From Prevotella sp. (GTDB lineage Bacteria; Bacteroidota; Bacteroidia; Bacteroidales; Bacteroidaceae): a stretch of DNA of 64,000 bases. Positions 1 to 8,019 of this stretch are shown here, piece after piece; position 1 is the stretch's first letter; each line of letters begins with the position of its first letter. The notes under the pieces were generated by a model. That model searched no databases. It worked only from the letters and a program-made list of their open reading frames with translations, and was not told the DNA's origin. The translations under genes were made by a program, and so were the position numbers. The stretch covers positions 1-64,000 of the forward strand of contig JAFYZT010000027.1 in assembly GCA_017548605.1 (NCBI GenBank), given 5' to 3'.

Positions 1-96
1 GAGACAGGCTTCCTGTACTACTTCTCTGTCTTCATGTAATCCTTTCAAAGAACTCCTTCATTACGCCCCCGGAACCCAAATTTTGGCCGAAAGCGG
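1..96 (-). other. Leader of a leftward transcript, probably an rRNA operon (cut by window edge)
   Basis: Read on the minus strand, this stretch follows a strong promoter, has no open reading frame, and contains the boxA-like string GTTCTTTGAAA followed by a segment including AGTAGTACAGGAAGCC. From memory this resembles the spacer upstream of 16S rRNA in Prevotella, where a GTTCTTTGA-type boxA precedes a purine-rich leader. The rRNA itself would lie beyond the left edge, so the identity is inferred from the leader alone. Confidence 0.5.
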
Positions 97-98
97 AT

Positions 99-130
99 GC
101 AAAAGTACAACCAATTTTAACCACAACCAA
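99..130 (-). promoter_or_regulatory. Bacteroidetes-type promoter for the leftward leader at the window edge
   Basis: On the minus strand TACTTTTGC (99-107) matches the TAnnTTTGC -7 consensus, and TTG (128-130) stands 20 bp upstream as the -33 element. Transcription would run off the left edge. Confidence 0.7.
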
Positions 131-144
131 ATTTTCTTGCAGAA

Positions 145-179
145 AAAAATCCCGAAAAAACGATATTTTCGGGATTTTT
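145..179 (-). terminator. Intrinsic terminator of the cyd/cyclophilin operon
   Basis: A perfect 14-bp stem (145-158 with 166-179, core ATCCCGAAAA) closes a 7-base loop. A run of T follows it when read on the minus strand. It lies about 55 bp beyond the cyclophilin stop and also shields the promoter at 99-130. Confidence 0.8.
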
Positions 180-233
180 GATTTATGTCAAGAAGAGTGG
201 TATGCGACGAGCGATACAAATCTATTAAGAGGA

Positions 234-929
234 CTATTTTACGACGGTGGCGCGGATAATTCTGACAGCATCGAGAGGTCGGTCTTGGTCATCGGTGGGC
301 ACCCAGTCGATGTTCCTGACAATGTCCAATCCTTCGACCACTTCTCCAAACACGGTATATTGTCCGTCGAGATGCGGCGTCCCCCCTACTCTTTTATACG
401 CCTCGCGCACTTCGGGTGTGAGAGTCACTGAACCATGGGTGTTTTTGTCAAGTTGCTGCTGCGCCCTGTCGAGCATGGCATCATCATGTCGTTTGCCATA
501 GACGATATAAAACTGTGATGCCGACGACATTCTCTCAGGATTGACATTGTCGCCCTCGCGTGCTGCAGCCAGACATCCCCTTTTGTGGAAGAGTTGCGGG
601 AAATGGATTTCCGCTGGTATCTTCTTCAGTTCCACCTGTGGAGCCACGACAGTAGAGTCGCGTGTGGCAGGGTCGCCCGCTTGTATCATAAATCCATAGA
701 TTACCCGGTGGAACGCAATTCCATCATAAAATCCGCTCTCCACCAGTCTCAGGAAATTGTCGCGATGGATGGGGGTCCCATCGTAGAGAGCAATACGCAC
801 GTTTCCCAGCGAGGTCTCGAGCAACACCTCACGTCGTGTCTCCTCTTGCGCCATAGTCTGGACACAAGCCACCATCATTAACGCCACGACAAGCCATCCC
901 CGCCCTATCCGACTAGTACGCCTCGCCAT
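234..929 (-). CDS. Secreted cyclophilin-type peptidyl-prolyl cis-trans isomerase
   Basis: The 231-residue protein should catalyse cis-trans isomerisation of X-Pro bonds in exported proteins. A basic, hydrophobic signal peptide ends near residue 27 (VACVQTMAQ), followed by a cyclophilin fold: LLETSLGNVRIALYDG at the start, the FHRVIYGFMIQAGD segment carrying the catalytic Arg, and DGQYTVFGEVVEGLDIV near the end. An insert of about 50 residues between these blocks (around NPERMSSASQFYIVYG) is usual for Bacteroidales secreted cyclophilins. The start overlaps the 3' end of cydB by 17 bp, so it is probably translated from the cyd mRNA. A functional link to cytochrome bd is not evident; periplasmic folding is the likely role. 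Confidence 0.88.
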   Translation of the reverse strand: MARRTSRIGRGWLVVALMMVACVQTMAQEETRREVLLETSLGNVRIALYDGTPIHRDNFLRLVESGFYDGIAFHRVIYGFMIQAGDPATRDSTVVAPQVELKKIPAEIHFPQLFHKRGCLAAAREGDNVNPERMSSASQFYIVYGKRHDDAMLDRAQQQLDKNTHGSVTLTPEVREAYKRVGGTPHLDGQYTVFGEVVEGLDIVRNIDWVPTDDQDRPLDAVRIIRATVVK

Positions 930-2055
930 CCTTCAGTTCCTCCTTGTCCAGTTTATGTTTGTCAATGCTCCTCCATGCATAGAAGATGTACGCCAGAACG
1001 AAAGGAATGAGCAGGCTCACCCATGCCATGGTACGCAGTGTGAATTCGCTGCTACACGAATTGGCAATGGTAAGTGAGCTTTGCAGGTCGATGTTGGAAG
1101 GATAATACGCTGTATTGTTCCATCCCGCACACAGCAGAAGAGCCAGCACCACAAGAACCACGCCTATACCTGCGGGCCATATTCCCTTGATGTATGACTT
1201 GCTGATAACAGTCTTGACCACTGCGTAAAGCAGCAGCACAACACCAGCGAGAAATGCCAACAGCACATACCACATAGAGAACAGGTTATTAAGGTATTTA
1301 TGCGGCTCCATCACTATCTCTCCTGAATCTGGATTGTAGGCATATCCGTCTTTGAGCAACGTGCGTACGAGGAAGGCGAGGAAGAGCAGGAGAAACGGCA
1401 CGATGGCTCCTACCAATCGGACGGAAGCCCTGGAACGGATATTCTCATCATTGACATTATTTATAATATATAATGTGCCGAGCACCCGTGCCAAGAAGAA
1501 CACTGCCATTCCAAAAACCAGGTTCCACGGGTCGAGTAATGCATCCAGGCCATTGGAAGCATTTGCCCAATGGCTGATTACCGGTTGGAGAGAATCGGTA
1601 AGGTTCATCTTCTCTACCACAAAGTTGGAGCCATTGAAGAATGTGGCCACCGCACCGCCGAGAAGCAGCGGTCCGAGGATGCCATTGACGATGAGAAACC
1701 ACTGGAATGTTTTTGTGCCCAGAATATTACCTAATTTATTTTGGAACTCATAGCTCACTGCCTGTAATACGAAGGAAAAGAGTATAATCATCCACAGCCA
1801 GTAGGCACCGCCGAAACTTGTGCTGTAGAATAAGGGGAAGGATGCAAAGAAAGCTCCACCGAATGTAACCAATGTGGTGAATGTAAATTCCCATTTCCTG
1901 CCCGTGCAGTTAACAATAAGCCGACGTTCTTCAGCCGTCCGTCCGAGGCTGAATATCATGGAATTGGCTCCTTGCACGAACATCAGGAATACGAGCAGCG
2001 CTCCAAGGAGCGACACGAGGAACCACCAATAATGTTGCAAAAAATCGTATGTCAT
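913..2055 (-). CDS. cydB: Cytochrome bd ubiquinol oxidase subunit II
   Basis: This is the 380-residue second subunit of cytochrome bd, a quinol oxidase with high oxygen affinity in the inner membrane. The N-terminus (YDFLQHYWWFLVSLLGALLVF then LMFVQGANSMIF) is typical of CydB, and about eight or nine hydrophobic helices follow. Length is normal. It starts 26 bp after the cydA stop and is clearly co-transcribed with it. In anaerobic Bacteroidales the enzyme removes traces of oxygen and supports nanaerobic respiration. Confidence 0.93.
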   Translation of the reverse strand: MTYDFLQHYWWFLVSLLGALLVFLMFVQGANSMIFSLGRTAEERRLIVNCTGRKWEFTFTTLVTFGGAFFASFPLFYSTSFGGAYWLWMIILFSFVLQAVSYEFQNKLGNILGTKTFQWFLIVNGILGPLLLGGAVATFFNGSNFVVEKMNLTDSLQPVISHWANASNGLDALLDPWNLVFGMAVFFLARVLGTLYIINNVNDENIRSRASVRLVGAIVPFLLLFLAFLVRTLLKDGYAYNPDSGEIVMEPHKYLNNLFSMWYVLLAFLAGVVLLLYAVVKTVISKSYIKGIWPAGIGVVLVVLALLLCAGWNNTAYYPSNIDLQSSLTIANSCSSEFTLRTMAWVSLLIPFVLAYIFYAWRSIDKHKLDKEELKDGEAY

Positions 2056-2065
2056 AGTTATAAAT

Positions 2066-2084
2066 TTGACGAGTTGACGAGTTA
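2066..2084. repeat. Short direct repeat in the cydA-cydB spacer
   Basis: TTGACGAG occurs twice in tandem followed by TTA, between the cydB start and the cydA stop. Similar GACGAGTTA strings recur in the spacers at 36619 and 61506. Confidence 0.6.
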
Positions 2085-3686
2085 TTTGTTAGATGAAGCA
2101 GTTGGGGTGGAATAATCCGGTCCTTTCTTGATTTGCTTGCAAAGGATACTGATTTCCACGGCGAGCATAGTGGTGAAGAGAGCAAGGAAGAGGAAGAAGG
2201 TGAACATCACACTTCCCGCCTTGATGTCGCTCACAGCTATCCATGTGGGCATCATGTCCTGAATGGTCCATGGTTGCCGTCCGAATTCCGCCACGAGCCA
2301 TCCCGCCTCGCTGGCTATATACACACAAGGAACGAGAAGTATGGCCAGTTTGAGCAACCATTTTTTAGTGGAAATGTCCTTTTTCCTCAACATCCACATC
2401 ACGACGAGGAAGAAGAGGATAAACAGCGTACCAAATCCCACCATGATACGGAACGACCAGAAGTTGACCGGCACATTAGGCACCACCTGATCTGCATCCT
2501 TGATGTATCCGTAGCCGAAATATTTCATGTTATCCTTCAGCGAAGTCGCATATTCGGTAAGTTGTGCTTGTTGCGCCTCGGAGGGATTGTTTTTTGTTTC
2601 CTCCTTTAGTTTACGATAAGCATTGAGTGTGGTGATGGCCTCCTGTCCTCGGCGTATTTTCTCATCGAGCGACGGTTCCACCTCACCGTCGGCATTGGTG
2701 TATCCGCCACGAATGATGTCATTGATGCCAGGCACAAAGCCATGGAAGTCATGTGTGGCCAGGAATGACAGCGCATAGGGAATGCCTATTCTCAGAGGCG
2801 GTTCCTCTCCCTTCGCATAATCAGCCTGTTTGAAAGGGTTGACCCATGCCACAGCCGTCAGACTCTGATCCGTTCCACCGTCATACAAGGCCTCCATCGC
2901 CGCCAGTTTCATCGGCTGTTTCTGTGCCACCTTGTGCGCAGAAATATCGCCTGTAAGGAATGCCAGCAGGGAGGCAACCAATCCAACGGCCGCCCCTATC
3001 TTCATACTCTCCAGCGCCAGTTTTTTCTCTCTTTTCTTGAGGATGTACCATGCGCTCACGGCCACGCAGAACACGCCGCCCACTACCCATGCCGAGGTCA
3101 CTGTATGACAGAATTTGTCAACAGCGAAAGATGAGAATGCCACATCGAAGAACGACACCATTTCGTTTCTCATCGTTTCAGGGTTGAACTCGCACCCCAC
3201 AGGATTCTGCATCCATGCGTTGGCCACAAGAATCCACCAAGCCGAGATGGTGGCACCCAGACCGGTGAGCCATGTAGCCGCGAGATGGAATCCCGCCGAC
3301 ACTTTTTTCCATCCGAAGAACATGACAGCCACGAAGGTCGACTCCATGAAGAAAGCCACGATGCCCTCAATGGCCAGTGGTGCTCCGAAGATGTCACCCA
3401 CGAACCAAGAGTAATTGCTCCAATTAGTTCCAAATTCAAATTCAAGGATGATGCCCGTGGCCACGCCCATGGCAAAGTTGATGCCAAAGAGTTTTTGCCA
3501 GAATTTGGCCATGTCCTTCCAGAATTCGTTTTTCGTGCGATAGTAGCACGTTTCCATGATGCCCATGATGAGGGCTAGTCCCAGCGTTAGCGGAACGAAG
3601 AGCCAGTGATATATGGCGGTAAGAGCGAATTGCGCCCTCGACCAGTCAATAGTCCCGGCATCGATGTCAAGCAAAAGGTGATGCAT
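2082..3686 (-). CDS. cydA: Cytochrome bd ubiquinol oxidase subunit I
   Basis: This 534-residue subunit carries the haems b558, b595 and d and the quinol site. Visible marks are WSRAQFALTAIYHWLF near the N-terminus (His27, expected haem ligand), the KLFGINFAMGVATGI helix, and GRQPW near residue 468, which is diagnostic of CydA. The region between helices VI and VII (around residues 300-380) is hydrophilic and includes DEKIRRGQEAITTLNAYRK, consistent with a quinol (Q) loop. It lies between the DUF4492 gene and cydB in one operon. No oxygen-sensing regulator is encoded nearby. Confidence 0.95.
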   Translation of the reverse strand: MHHLLLDIDAGTIDWSRAQFALTAIYHWLFVPLTLGLALIMGIMETCYYRTKNEFWKDMAKFWQKLFGINFAMGVATGIILEFEFGTNWSNYSWFVGDIFGAPLAIEGIVAFFMESTFVAVMFFGWKKVSAGFHLAATWLTGLGATISAWWILVANAWMQNPVGCEFNPETMRNEMVSFFDVAFSSFAVDKFCHTVTSAWVVGGVFCVAVSAWYILKKREKKLALESMKIGAAVGLVASLLAFLTGDISAHKVAQKQPMKLAAMEALYDGGTDQSLTAVAWVNPFKQADYAKGEEPPLRIGIPYALSFLATHDFHGFVPGINDIIRGGYTNADGEVEPSLDEKIRRGQEAITTLNAYRKLKEETKNNPSEAQQAQLTEYATSLKDNMKYFGYGYIKDADQVVPNVPVNFWSFRIMVGFGTLFILFFLVVMWMLRKKDISTKKWLLKLAILLVPCVYIASEAGWLVAEFGRQPWTIQDMMPTWIAVSDIKAGSVMFTFFLFLALFTTMLAVEISILCKQIKKGPDYSTPTASSNK

Positions 3687-3765
3687 GTTATTAGGTGTTT
3701 GAGGTTGTTTAGGTCAAGAAGCTAGGGGCATGAGGTCATCCCGCAGGCTCATTATGATTATTGAA

Positions 3766-3993
3766 TTATTCAGGGTTTGCTCGTTCTACTAATTGTTCTC
3801 CCACGAACTGTGCCTCGTTGCCTTCTCCAGCATTGTTTTTGAGGAAATTAGGGAAAAAGAACAATTTCAATACTACAAAAATGATGAACAGTTTGATGAT
3901 AATCACCGTCCAAAGCGTTTTTCCCACCGTCATGTTTTTGAACCCCTCATAATAGAGGTTAAAAGCCTTGTAAATGACATTTGACTTTTTCAT
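3766..3993 (-). CDS. DUF4492 small membrane protein linked to cytochrome bd
   Basis: This 75-residue protein starts MKKSNVIYKAFNLYYEGFKNMTVGKTLW and has one hydrophobic helix (TVIIIKLFIIFVVLKLFFF) and an acidic tail. It matches the DUF4492 family, which in Bacteroidetes commonly precedes cydAB. I chose the ATG at 3993 over a TTG four codons upstream because family members begin at the MKK. It is the first gene after the cyd promoter. By position and size it could be a small accessory subunit comparable to CydX of Proteobacteria, but no sequence similarity to CydX is visible; that role is inference. Confidence 0.8.
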   Translation of the reverse strand: MKKSNVIYKAFNLYYEGFKNMTVGKTLWTVIIIKLFIIFVVLKLFFFPNFLKNNAGEGNEAQFVGEQLVERANPE

Positions 3994-4026
3994 GGCGGTC
4001 AATCAGTTTAGGTTGTTAATCGTTTT

Positions 4027-4057
4027 GCAAATATACTGTTTATTTTTAAAAGTGCAA
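4027..4057 (-). promoter_or_regulatory. Promoter of the DUF4492-cydAB operon
   Basis: On the minus strand TATATTTGC (4027-4035) is a perfect TAnnTTTGC -7 element, with TTG (4055-4057) 19 bp upstream. The DUF4492 ATG follows about 33 bp downstream. Confidence 0.8.
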
Positions 4058-4173
4058 TAAAATTTGAAGTTTTTTTGTTATTCGCAGGCTGGTACCATAC
4101 TGTGGCAAATTGTTCCGTTTTTCCCTAAAAATGTTAATAAAGTGGAGGATTTGCAAATAGCTGTATATTTTAT

Positions 4174-4204
4174 TTTGCCAAACATGAGAAAAGCCTTACT
4201 TTTG
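4174..4204 (+). promoter_or_regulatory. Promoter of the TolC-HlyD-ABC-2 export operon
   Basis: TTTG (4174-4177) and TACTTTTG (4197-4204) are separated by 19 bp, the Bacteroidetes arrangement. The start codon at 4235 follows after a leader of about 25 bases. It is divergent from the cyd promoter. Confidence 0.8.
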
Positions 4205-4234
4205 TAACGCTAATAAGCATTATACATCTATTTT

Positions 4235-5716
4235 ATGAGATTATTCCAGACAGTATTATTATGGGCGTTTTTCGCCTTGCCCATATTTTCCCAGCAGGTA
4301 TTGACTTTAGACGATTGTCGTCAGCTGGCTCTTAACAACAATAAACAGTTGGCTGTGAGCCGAGCCAAACAAAGCATGGCCAGTGACTTACGTAAAGCTG
4401 CCCGCACGAAATATCTGCCCAAAGTGGATGCTTTGGCTGGTTACGAATACACCAGTCGTGAGATATCCTTGTTGTCCAATTCCCAAAAGGATTTTCTTAG
4501 TAATTTGGGCACTAATGCCGTAGGCAAGATTACCGAGCCCCTTTCCGCCGTCATGACGCAGATGGTTCAGGAAGGCATTCTCCGTCCTGAAGATGTTCAG
4601 GCTATTCAGGAGCGTGTCAATCCCGTGGTGAACGGCGTGGCCGAGAAAGGCAACGCCGTTGGTCAGGATATCCGTGATGCTTTCCGCACCAATACCCACA
4701 ACCTTTTTGCCGGTTCTGTCATGATTCGTCAGCCTTTATATATGGGCGGAGCCATTACGGCCTTGAACAACATTGCGGATTTAGGCGAAGAGTTAGCCTC
4801 CACCGACTTGGACCTTCGCCGTCAGTCAACCCTTTACGGTATCGAAGAAGCCTATTGGTTGGTCGTTTCCTTACGTCAAAAGCAACGTTTGGCCCGCAGT
4901 TACTATGCGTTGGTGAAACAGTTGAACGATGATGTCCACAAGATGATTGACGAGGGTGTAGCCACCCGCGCCGATGGTTTGAAAGTCGATGTGAAACTGA
5001 ACGAAGCCGATATGGCCATTACGCAAGCCAACGACGGTGTGAGTCTGGCCAAGATGCTCCTCTGTCAGTTGTGCGGTTTACCATTAGACGGCGACATCAC
5101 TCTCTCAGATGAAGAAGCCGACCACATTGTTGGTAATGTAAGTCCATCAGACAGCACTTATACCGAAGGTTGGGAACGCCCTGAATTACGTATGTTGCAG
5201 ACCGGTATAGACATCAGTCGTCAAGGCGAGACTTTGGCCCGTGCCCTTTACCGTCCCCAAATACTCTTGACTGCCGGTTATCTGATTACCAACCCCAGCG
5301 TATATAATAGTTTTGAGAACAAATTCAAGGGAGTGTTCAATGTTGGTGTCGTAGCCCGAGTGCCTTTATGGAGTTGGCGTGAGGGCCATTACAAAGCCAG
5401 TGCCGCCCGTGCGTTGACCACAATAGCCGAGTTGGAATATGAAGAGGCAAGCGAGAAAATCAGTTTACAGATTTCCCAGTGCCGATACAAAGTTAACGAG
5501 GCTCAGAAACGTCTGGCGATGGCCCAGAAGAATATTGCCAGCGCTGAGGAAAACCTCCGTTGTGCTTCTGTCGGTTTCCACGAAGGGGTCATCAGTTCCA
5601 CCGATGTGTTGGGTGCTCAGACCGCCTGGCAGCAGGCTCATTCACAGCTGATTGATGCCGAGACCGAAGTGCAGTTGTCAGAAACGGCTCTTCGCAAGGC
5701 ACTAGGGGAACTTTGA
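4235..5716 (+). CDS. TolC-family outer membrane efflux protein
   Basis: This 493-residue protein should form the trimeric outer membrane channel of a tripartite exporter. A signal peptide (MRLFQTVLLWAFFALPIFSQ) precedes the first outer-membrane-efflux repeat, which opens with LTLDDCRQLALNNNKQL. The second repeat ends with the coiled coil and SSTDVLGAQTAWQQAHSQLIDAETEV. An insert of roughly 70 residues rich in Asn, Glu and Val (around residues 85-155) separates the first helices and is longer than in E. coli TolC. The stop codon lies inside a heptamer repeat. It is the first gene of an operon with HlyD and two ABC-2 permeases. Confidence 0.9.
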   Translation: MRLFQTVLLWAFFALPIFSQQVLTLDDCRQLALNNNKQLAVSRAKQSMASDLRKAARTKYLPKVDALAGYEYTSREISLLSNSQKDFLSNLGTNAVGKITEPLSAVMTQMVQEGILRPEDVQAIQERVNPVVNGVAEKGNAVGQDIRDAFRTNTHNLFAGSVMIRQPLYMGGAITALNNIADLGEELASTDLDLRRQSTLYGIEEAYWLVVSLRQKQRLARSYYALVKQLNDDVHKMIDEGVATRADGLKVDVKLNEADMAITQANDGVSLAKMLLCQLCGLPLDGDITLSDEEADHIVGNVSPSDSTYTEGWERPELRMLQTGIDISRQGETLARALYRPQILLTAGYLITNPSVYNSFENKFKGVFNVGVVARVPLWSWREGHYKASAARALTTIAELEYEEASEKISLQISQCRYKVNEAQKRLAMAQKNIASAEENLRCASVGFHEGVISSTDVLGAQTAWQQAHSQLIDAETEVQLSETALRKALGEL

Positions 5717-5754
5717 ACGTTGAACGTTGAACTTTGAACGTTGAAGGTTGAATA
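5713..5754 (+). repeat. Heptamer tandem repeat across the TolC stop codon
   Basis: Six consecutive 7-base units (TTGAACG, TTGAACG, TTGAACT, TTGAACG, TTGAAGG, TTGAATA) begin one base before the TGA stop of the TolC gene and fill most of the spacer to hlyD. This is one of several loci with the same period but a different unit. Confidence 0.85.
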
Positions 5755-5782
5755 TTAAACAATGAAAATAATCATATAAGAT

Positions 5783-6784
5783 ATGTCTAAGAAATCACAG
5801 CACAACAACATTCTTTTAGCCGTTGTCGGTTTTGTCTTGGTAGTGGGTATCGTTGCCTTGATAGGTTTTTTCACCCTTGACCGTAGCAAGGAGATTATCC
5901 AGGGCGAAGTGGAAGTGAGTGAATACCGAGTATCCAGCAAGGTTCCCGGTCGCATTCTTGAGATTTTAGTAAAAGAAGGTGACTTTGTTCATAAGGGCGA
6001 TACGCTGGCCATTCTGGACGCCCCCGAAGTGCGTGCCAAGGACGCTCAAGCCCGCAGTGTGGAGCAAGCCGCCGCCGCCATGAGTGAGATGGCCGACAAT
6101 GGTGCCCGTAAGGAGCAGATTACCGGAGCTTATGAACTGTGGCAGCAGGCCAAGGCCGGTTTGGATATTGCCAAGAAATCGTACGAACGTGTGCAGCGTT
6201 TGTTTGACGAGGGGGTGATGACCGCTCAGAAACGCGATGAGGCCTATGCCATGTACAAGGCCTCAGAGGCCCAGGAGCGCGCTGCCAAAAGCCAATATGA
6301 CATGGCCATGAACGGTGCCCGTTCCGAGGAGCGTCAAGCCGCTGCCGCCAAAGTACGTCAAGCTCAAGGAGCTATCCAGGAAGTAAGTTCCTATATTCGT
6401 GAAACCATCCAAATAGCCCCTGCCGATGGTGAGGTTAGTAATATTTACCCGAAGGTAGGCGAGTTGGTGGGAACCGGTTCCCCTATCATGAGTATTGCCG
6501 AACTGAGCGACATGTGGGGTATCTTCAATGTTCGTGAAGACCAGTTGAACGGTCTGAAGGTTGGTGACACCTTCACCGCCTATTCTCCCGCTTTTGACAA
6601 GGACATCAAGATGAAAGTGTTTTTCATCAAGGACGAAGGCAGCTATGCCGTATGGAAAGCCACGAAGACCAACGGACAGTATGACTTGAAGACCTTCGAG
6701 GTCCGTGCTCGTCCATTGGACAAGATGGAAGGAATGCGTCCCGGCATGTCGCTGGTCATCAAGGGAAAAGTAAAAAGTGAATAG
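5783..6784 (+). CDS. HlyD-family periplasmic adaptor (membrane fusion protein)
   Basis: This 333-residue adaptor joins the inner membrane permeases to the TolC channel. One N-terminal membrane helix (residues 8-30) is followed by a biotinyl/lipoyl-like half (VSSKVPGRILEILVKEGDFVHKGDTLAIL), a long Ala/Gln-rich coiled coil (about residues 95-200) and the second lipoyl half with the beta-barrel (IQIAPADGEVSNIYPKVGELV, then GMRPGMSLVIKGKV). The gene starts 66 bp after the TolC stop. The closest known arrangement is the YbhG/YhiI type of HlyD adaptor working with ABC-2 permeases, an assignment based on family and context. Confidence 0.9.
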   Translation: MSKKSQHNNILLAVVGFVLVVGIVALIGFFTLDRSKEIIQGEVEVSEYRVSSKVPGRILEILVKEGDFVHKGDTLAILDAPEVRAKDAQARSVEQAAAAMSEMADNGARKEQITGAYELWQQAKAGLDIAKKSYERVQRLFDEGVMTAQKRDEAYAMYKASEAQERAAKSQYDMAMNGARSEERQAAAAKVRQAQGAIQEVSSYIRETIQIAPADGEVSNIYPKVGELVGTGSPIMSIAELSDMWGIFNVREDQLNGLKVGDTFTAYSPAFDKDIKMKVFFIKDEGSYAVWKATKTNGQYDLKTFEVRARPLDKMEGMRPGMSLVIKGKVKSE

Positions 6785-6786
6785 TG

Positions 6787-6815
6787 ACACCTCCCCTGTC
6801 CCCTCCCGGAGGGGG
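6787..6815 (+). repeat. Copy of the GC-rich palindromic intergenic element (degenerate)
   Basis: CCCCTCC and GGAGGGG face each other around one base, immediately after the HlyD stop. The GGAGGGGG arm also lies at ribosome-binding distance from the TTG start of the next gene. Confidence 0.6.
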
Positions 6816-6819
6816 TTAG

Positions 6820-8010
6820 TTGAGGAGAAACAGAAACAACGTGAAGGTACTGGGACAGATATTACGCATAGCGCGTAGAGAGGTAGGCATCATTATGCGG
6901 AACCCGATATATTGGTTCTGCATGGTGTTGTTTCCCTTGCTCGTCATTTTCTTCTTCACCTCGATGTTGAAGGAAGGTGTACCCACAGAGTTACCCATTG
7001 GCGTTGTTGACGAGGACAACAGTGCCACCACCCGTGCCCTCATCCGCAAGTTGGATGCCATGCAGACCTCGGATGTGGTAAGCCACTATCCTAACATCAA
7101 CAGTGCCCGCCAGGCTATCCAGCGCAACGAGATATACGGTTTTCTATTTTTCCCGGAGCACACGACCGACGATTTGTTGTCAGCGCGTCAACCCAATATC
7201 TCGTTCTATTACAGCAATGCTGTGTTGGCCGCCGGCAGTATGGTGTTCCGCGACATGAAGACCGTCTGCACATTAGGCAGTGCCGCGGTGGGTATGGCAA
7301 CTATGCAGGCGAAGGGTTTCAGTTCCGAACAAATCAAGGCCTTTTTACAACCCATCGCCATAGACCTTCATCAGATAAGTAACCCCTGGACCAATTACAA
7401 CGTTTATCTGAGTAATTTGTTCATCCCCGCGTGCATCCTGCTGTTCATCTTCCTCGTCACCCCTTACAGCATAGGCACCGAGTTGAAGTTTAACCGTTCC
7501 AAGGAATGGATGGCCATGGCTGGCAACCGTTCGTGGGTAGCCTTGGTGGGCAAATTCCTTCCCCACCACATTATCTACCTGTTGGTGATGTTGGGTTACA
7601 TGTGGTATGTGTTCGGTGTGTTGAACTTCCCCCACCCCGGTGGCTGGGGAGTCATCCTTTTGCTGGCCATACTGTCGATCTGGGCCTCCCAAGGTTTCGG
7701 CATCTTCATCTTCGGTCTGATGCCCTCGCTACGCATGTCGATGAGTGTCTGTTCATTGTGGGGCGTCCTCAGTTTTACTGTCTGCGGCGGTGCCTTCCCC
7801 GTCTATGCCATGGACGCACCCATTGAAGCCCTGTCGTATCTTTTCCCCATGCGTCATTACTTCATGGTCTATCAGATAGGCATCCTTGGCGGTTACCCAT
7901 TGATTGACTGTTTTGTAAATATCCTTTTCATGGTCGGTTTTGCCGCCCTACCCTTGTTTGTCTTGCGTAGTATTCGCAAGGCCATGTTAGAATATGAATA
8001 TATCCCATAA
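6820..8010 (+). CDS. ABC-2 type transporter permease (first of pair)
   Basis: This 396-residue membrane protein has one N-terminal helix (WFCMVLFPLLVIFFFTSML), a periplasmic domain of about 160 residues (IGVVDEDNSATTRALIRKL and following), and five or six helices after residue 190, the layout of the YhgE/Pip and YbhR/YbhS ABC-2 permeases. The start is probably TTG at 6820, preceded directly by an in-frame TAG and by GGAGGGGG; GTG at 6841 is the alternative. Neither this gene nor its neighbours encodes an ATPase, so the nucleotide-binding subunit must come from elsewhere. The substrate cannot be told from sequence. Confidence 0.85.
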   Translation: MRRNRNNVKVLGQILRIARREVGIIMRNPIYWFCMVLFPLLVIFFFTSMLKEGVPTELPIGVVDEDNSATTRALIRKLDAMQTSDVVSHYPNINSARQAIQRNEIYGFLFFPEHTTDDLLSARQPNISFYYSNAVLAAGSMVFRDMKTVCTLGSAAVGMATMQAKGFSSEQIKAFLQPIAIDLHQISNPWTNYNVYLSNLFIPACILLFIFLVTPYSIGTELKFNRSKEWMAMAGNRSWVALVGKFLPHHIIYLLVMLGYMWYVFGVLNFPHPGGWGVILLLAILSIWASQGFGIFIFGLMPSLRMSMSVCSLWGVLSFTVCGGAFPVYAMDAPIEALSYLFPMRHYFMVYQIGILGGYPLIDCFVNILFMVGFAALPLFVLRSIRKAMLEYEYIP

Positions 8011-8019
8011 GCGATAGAG

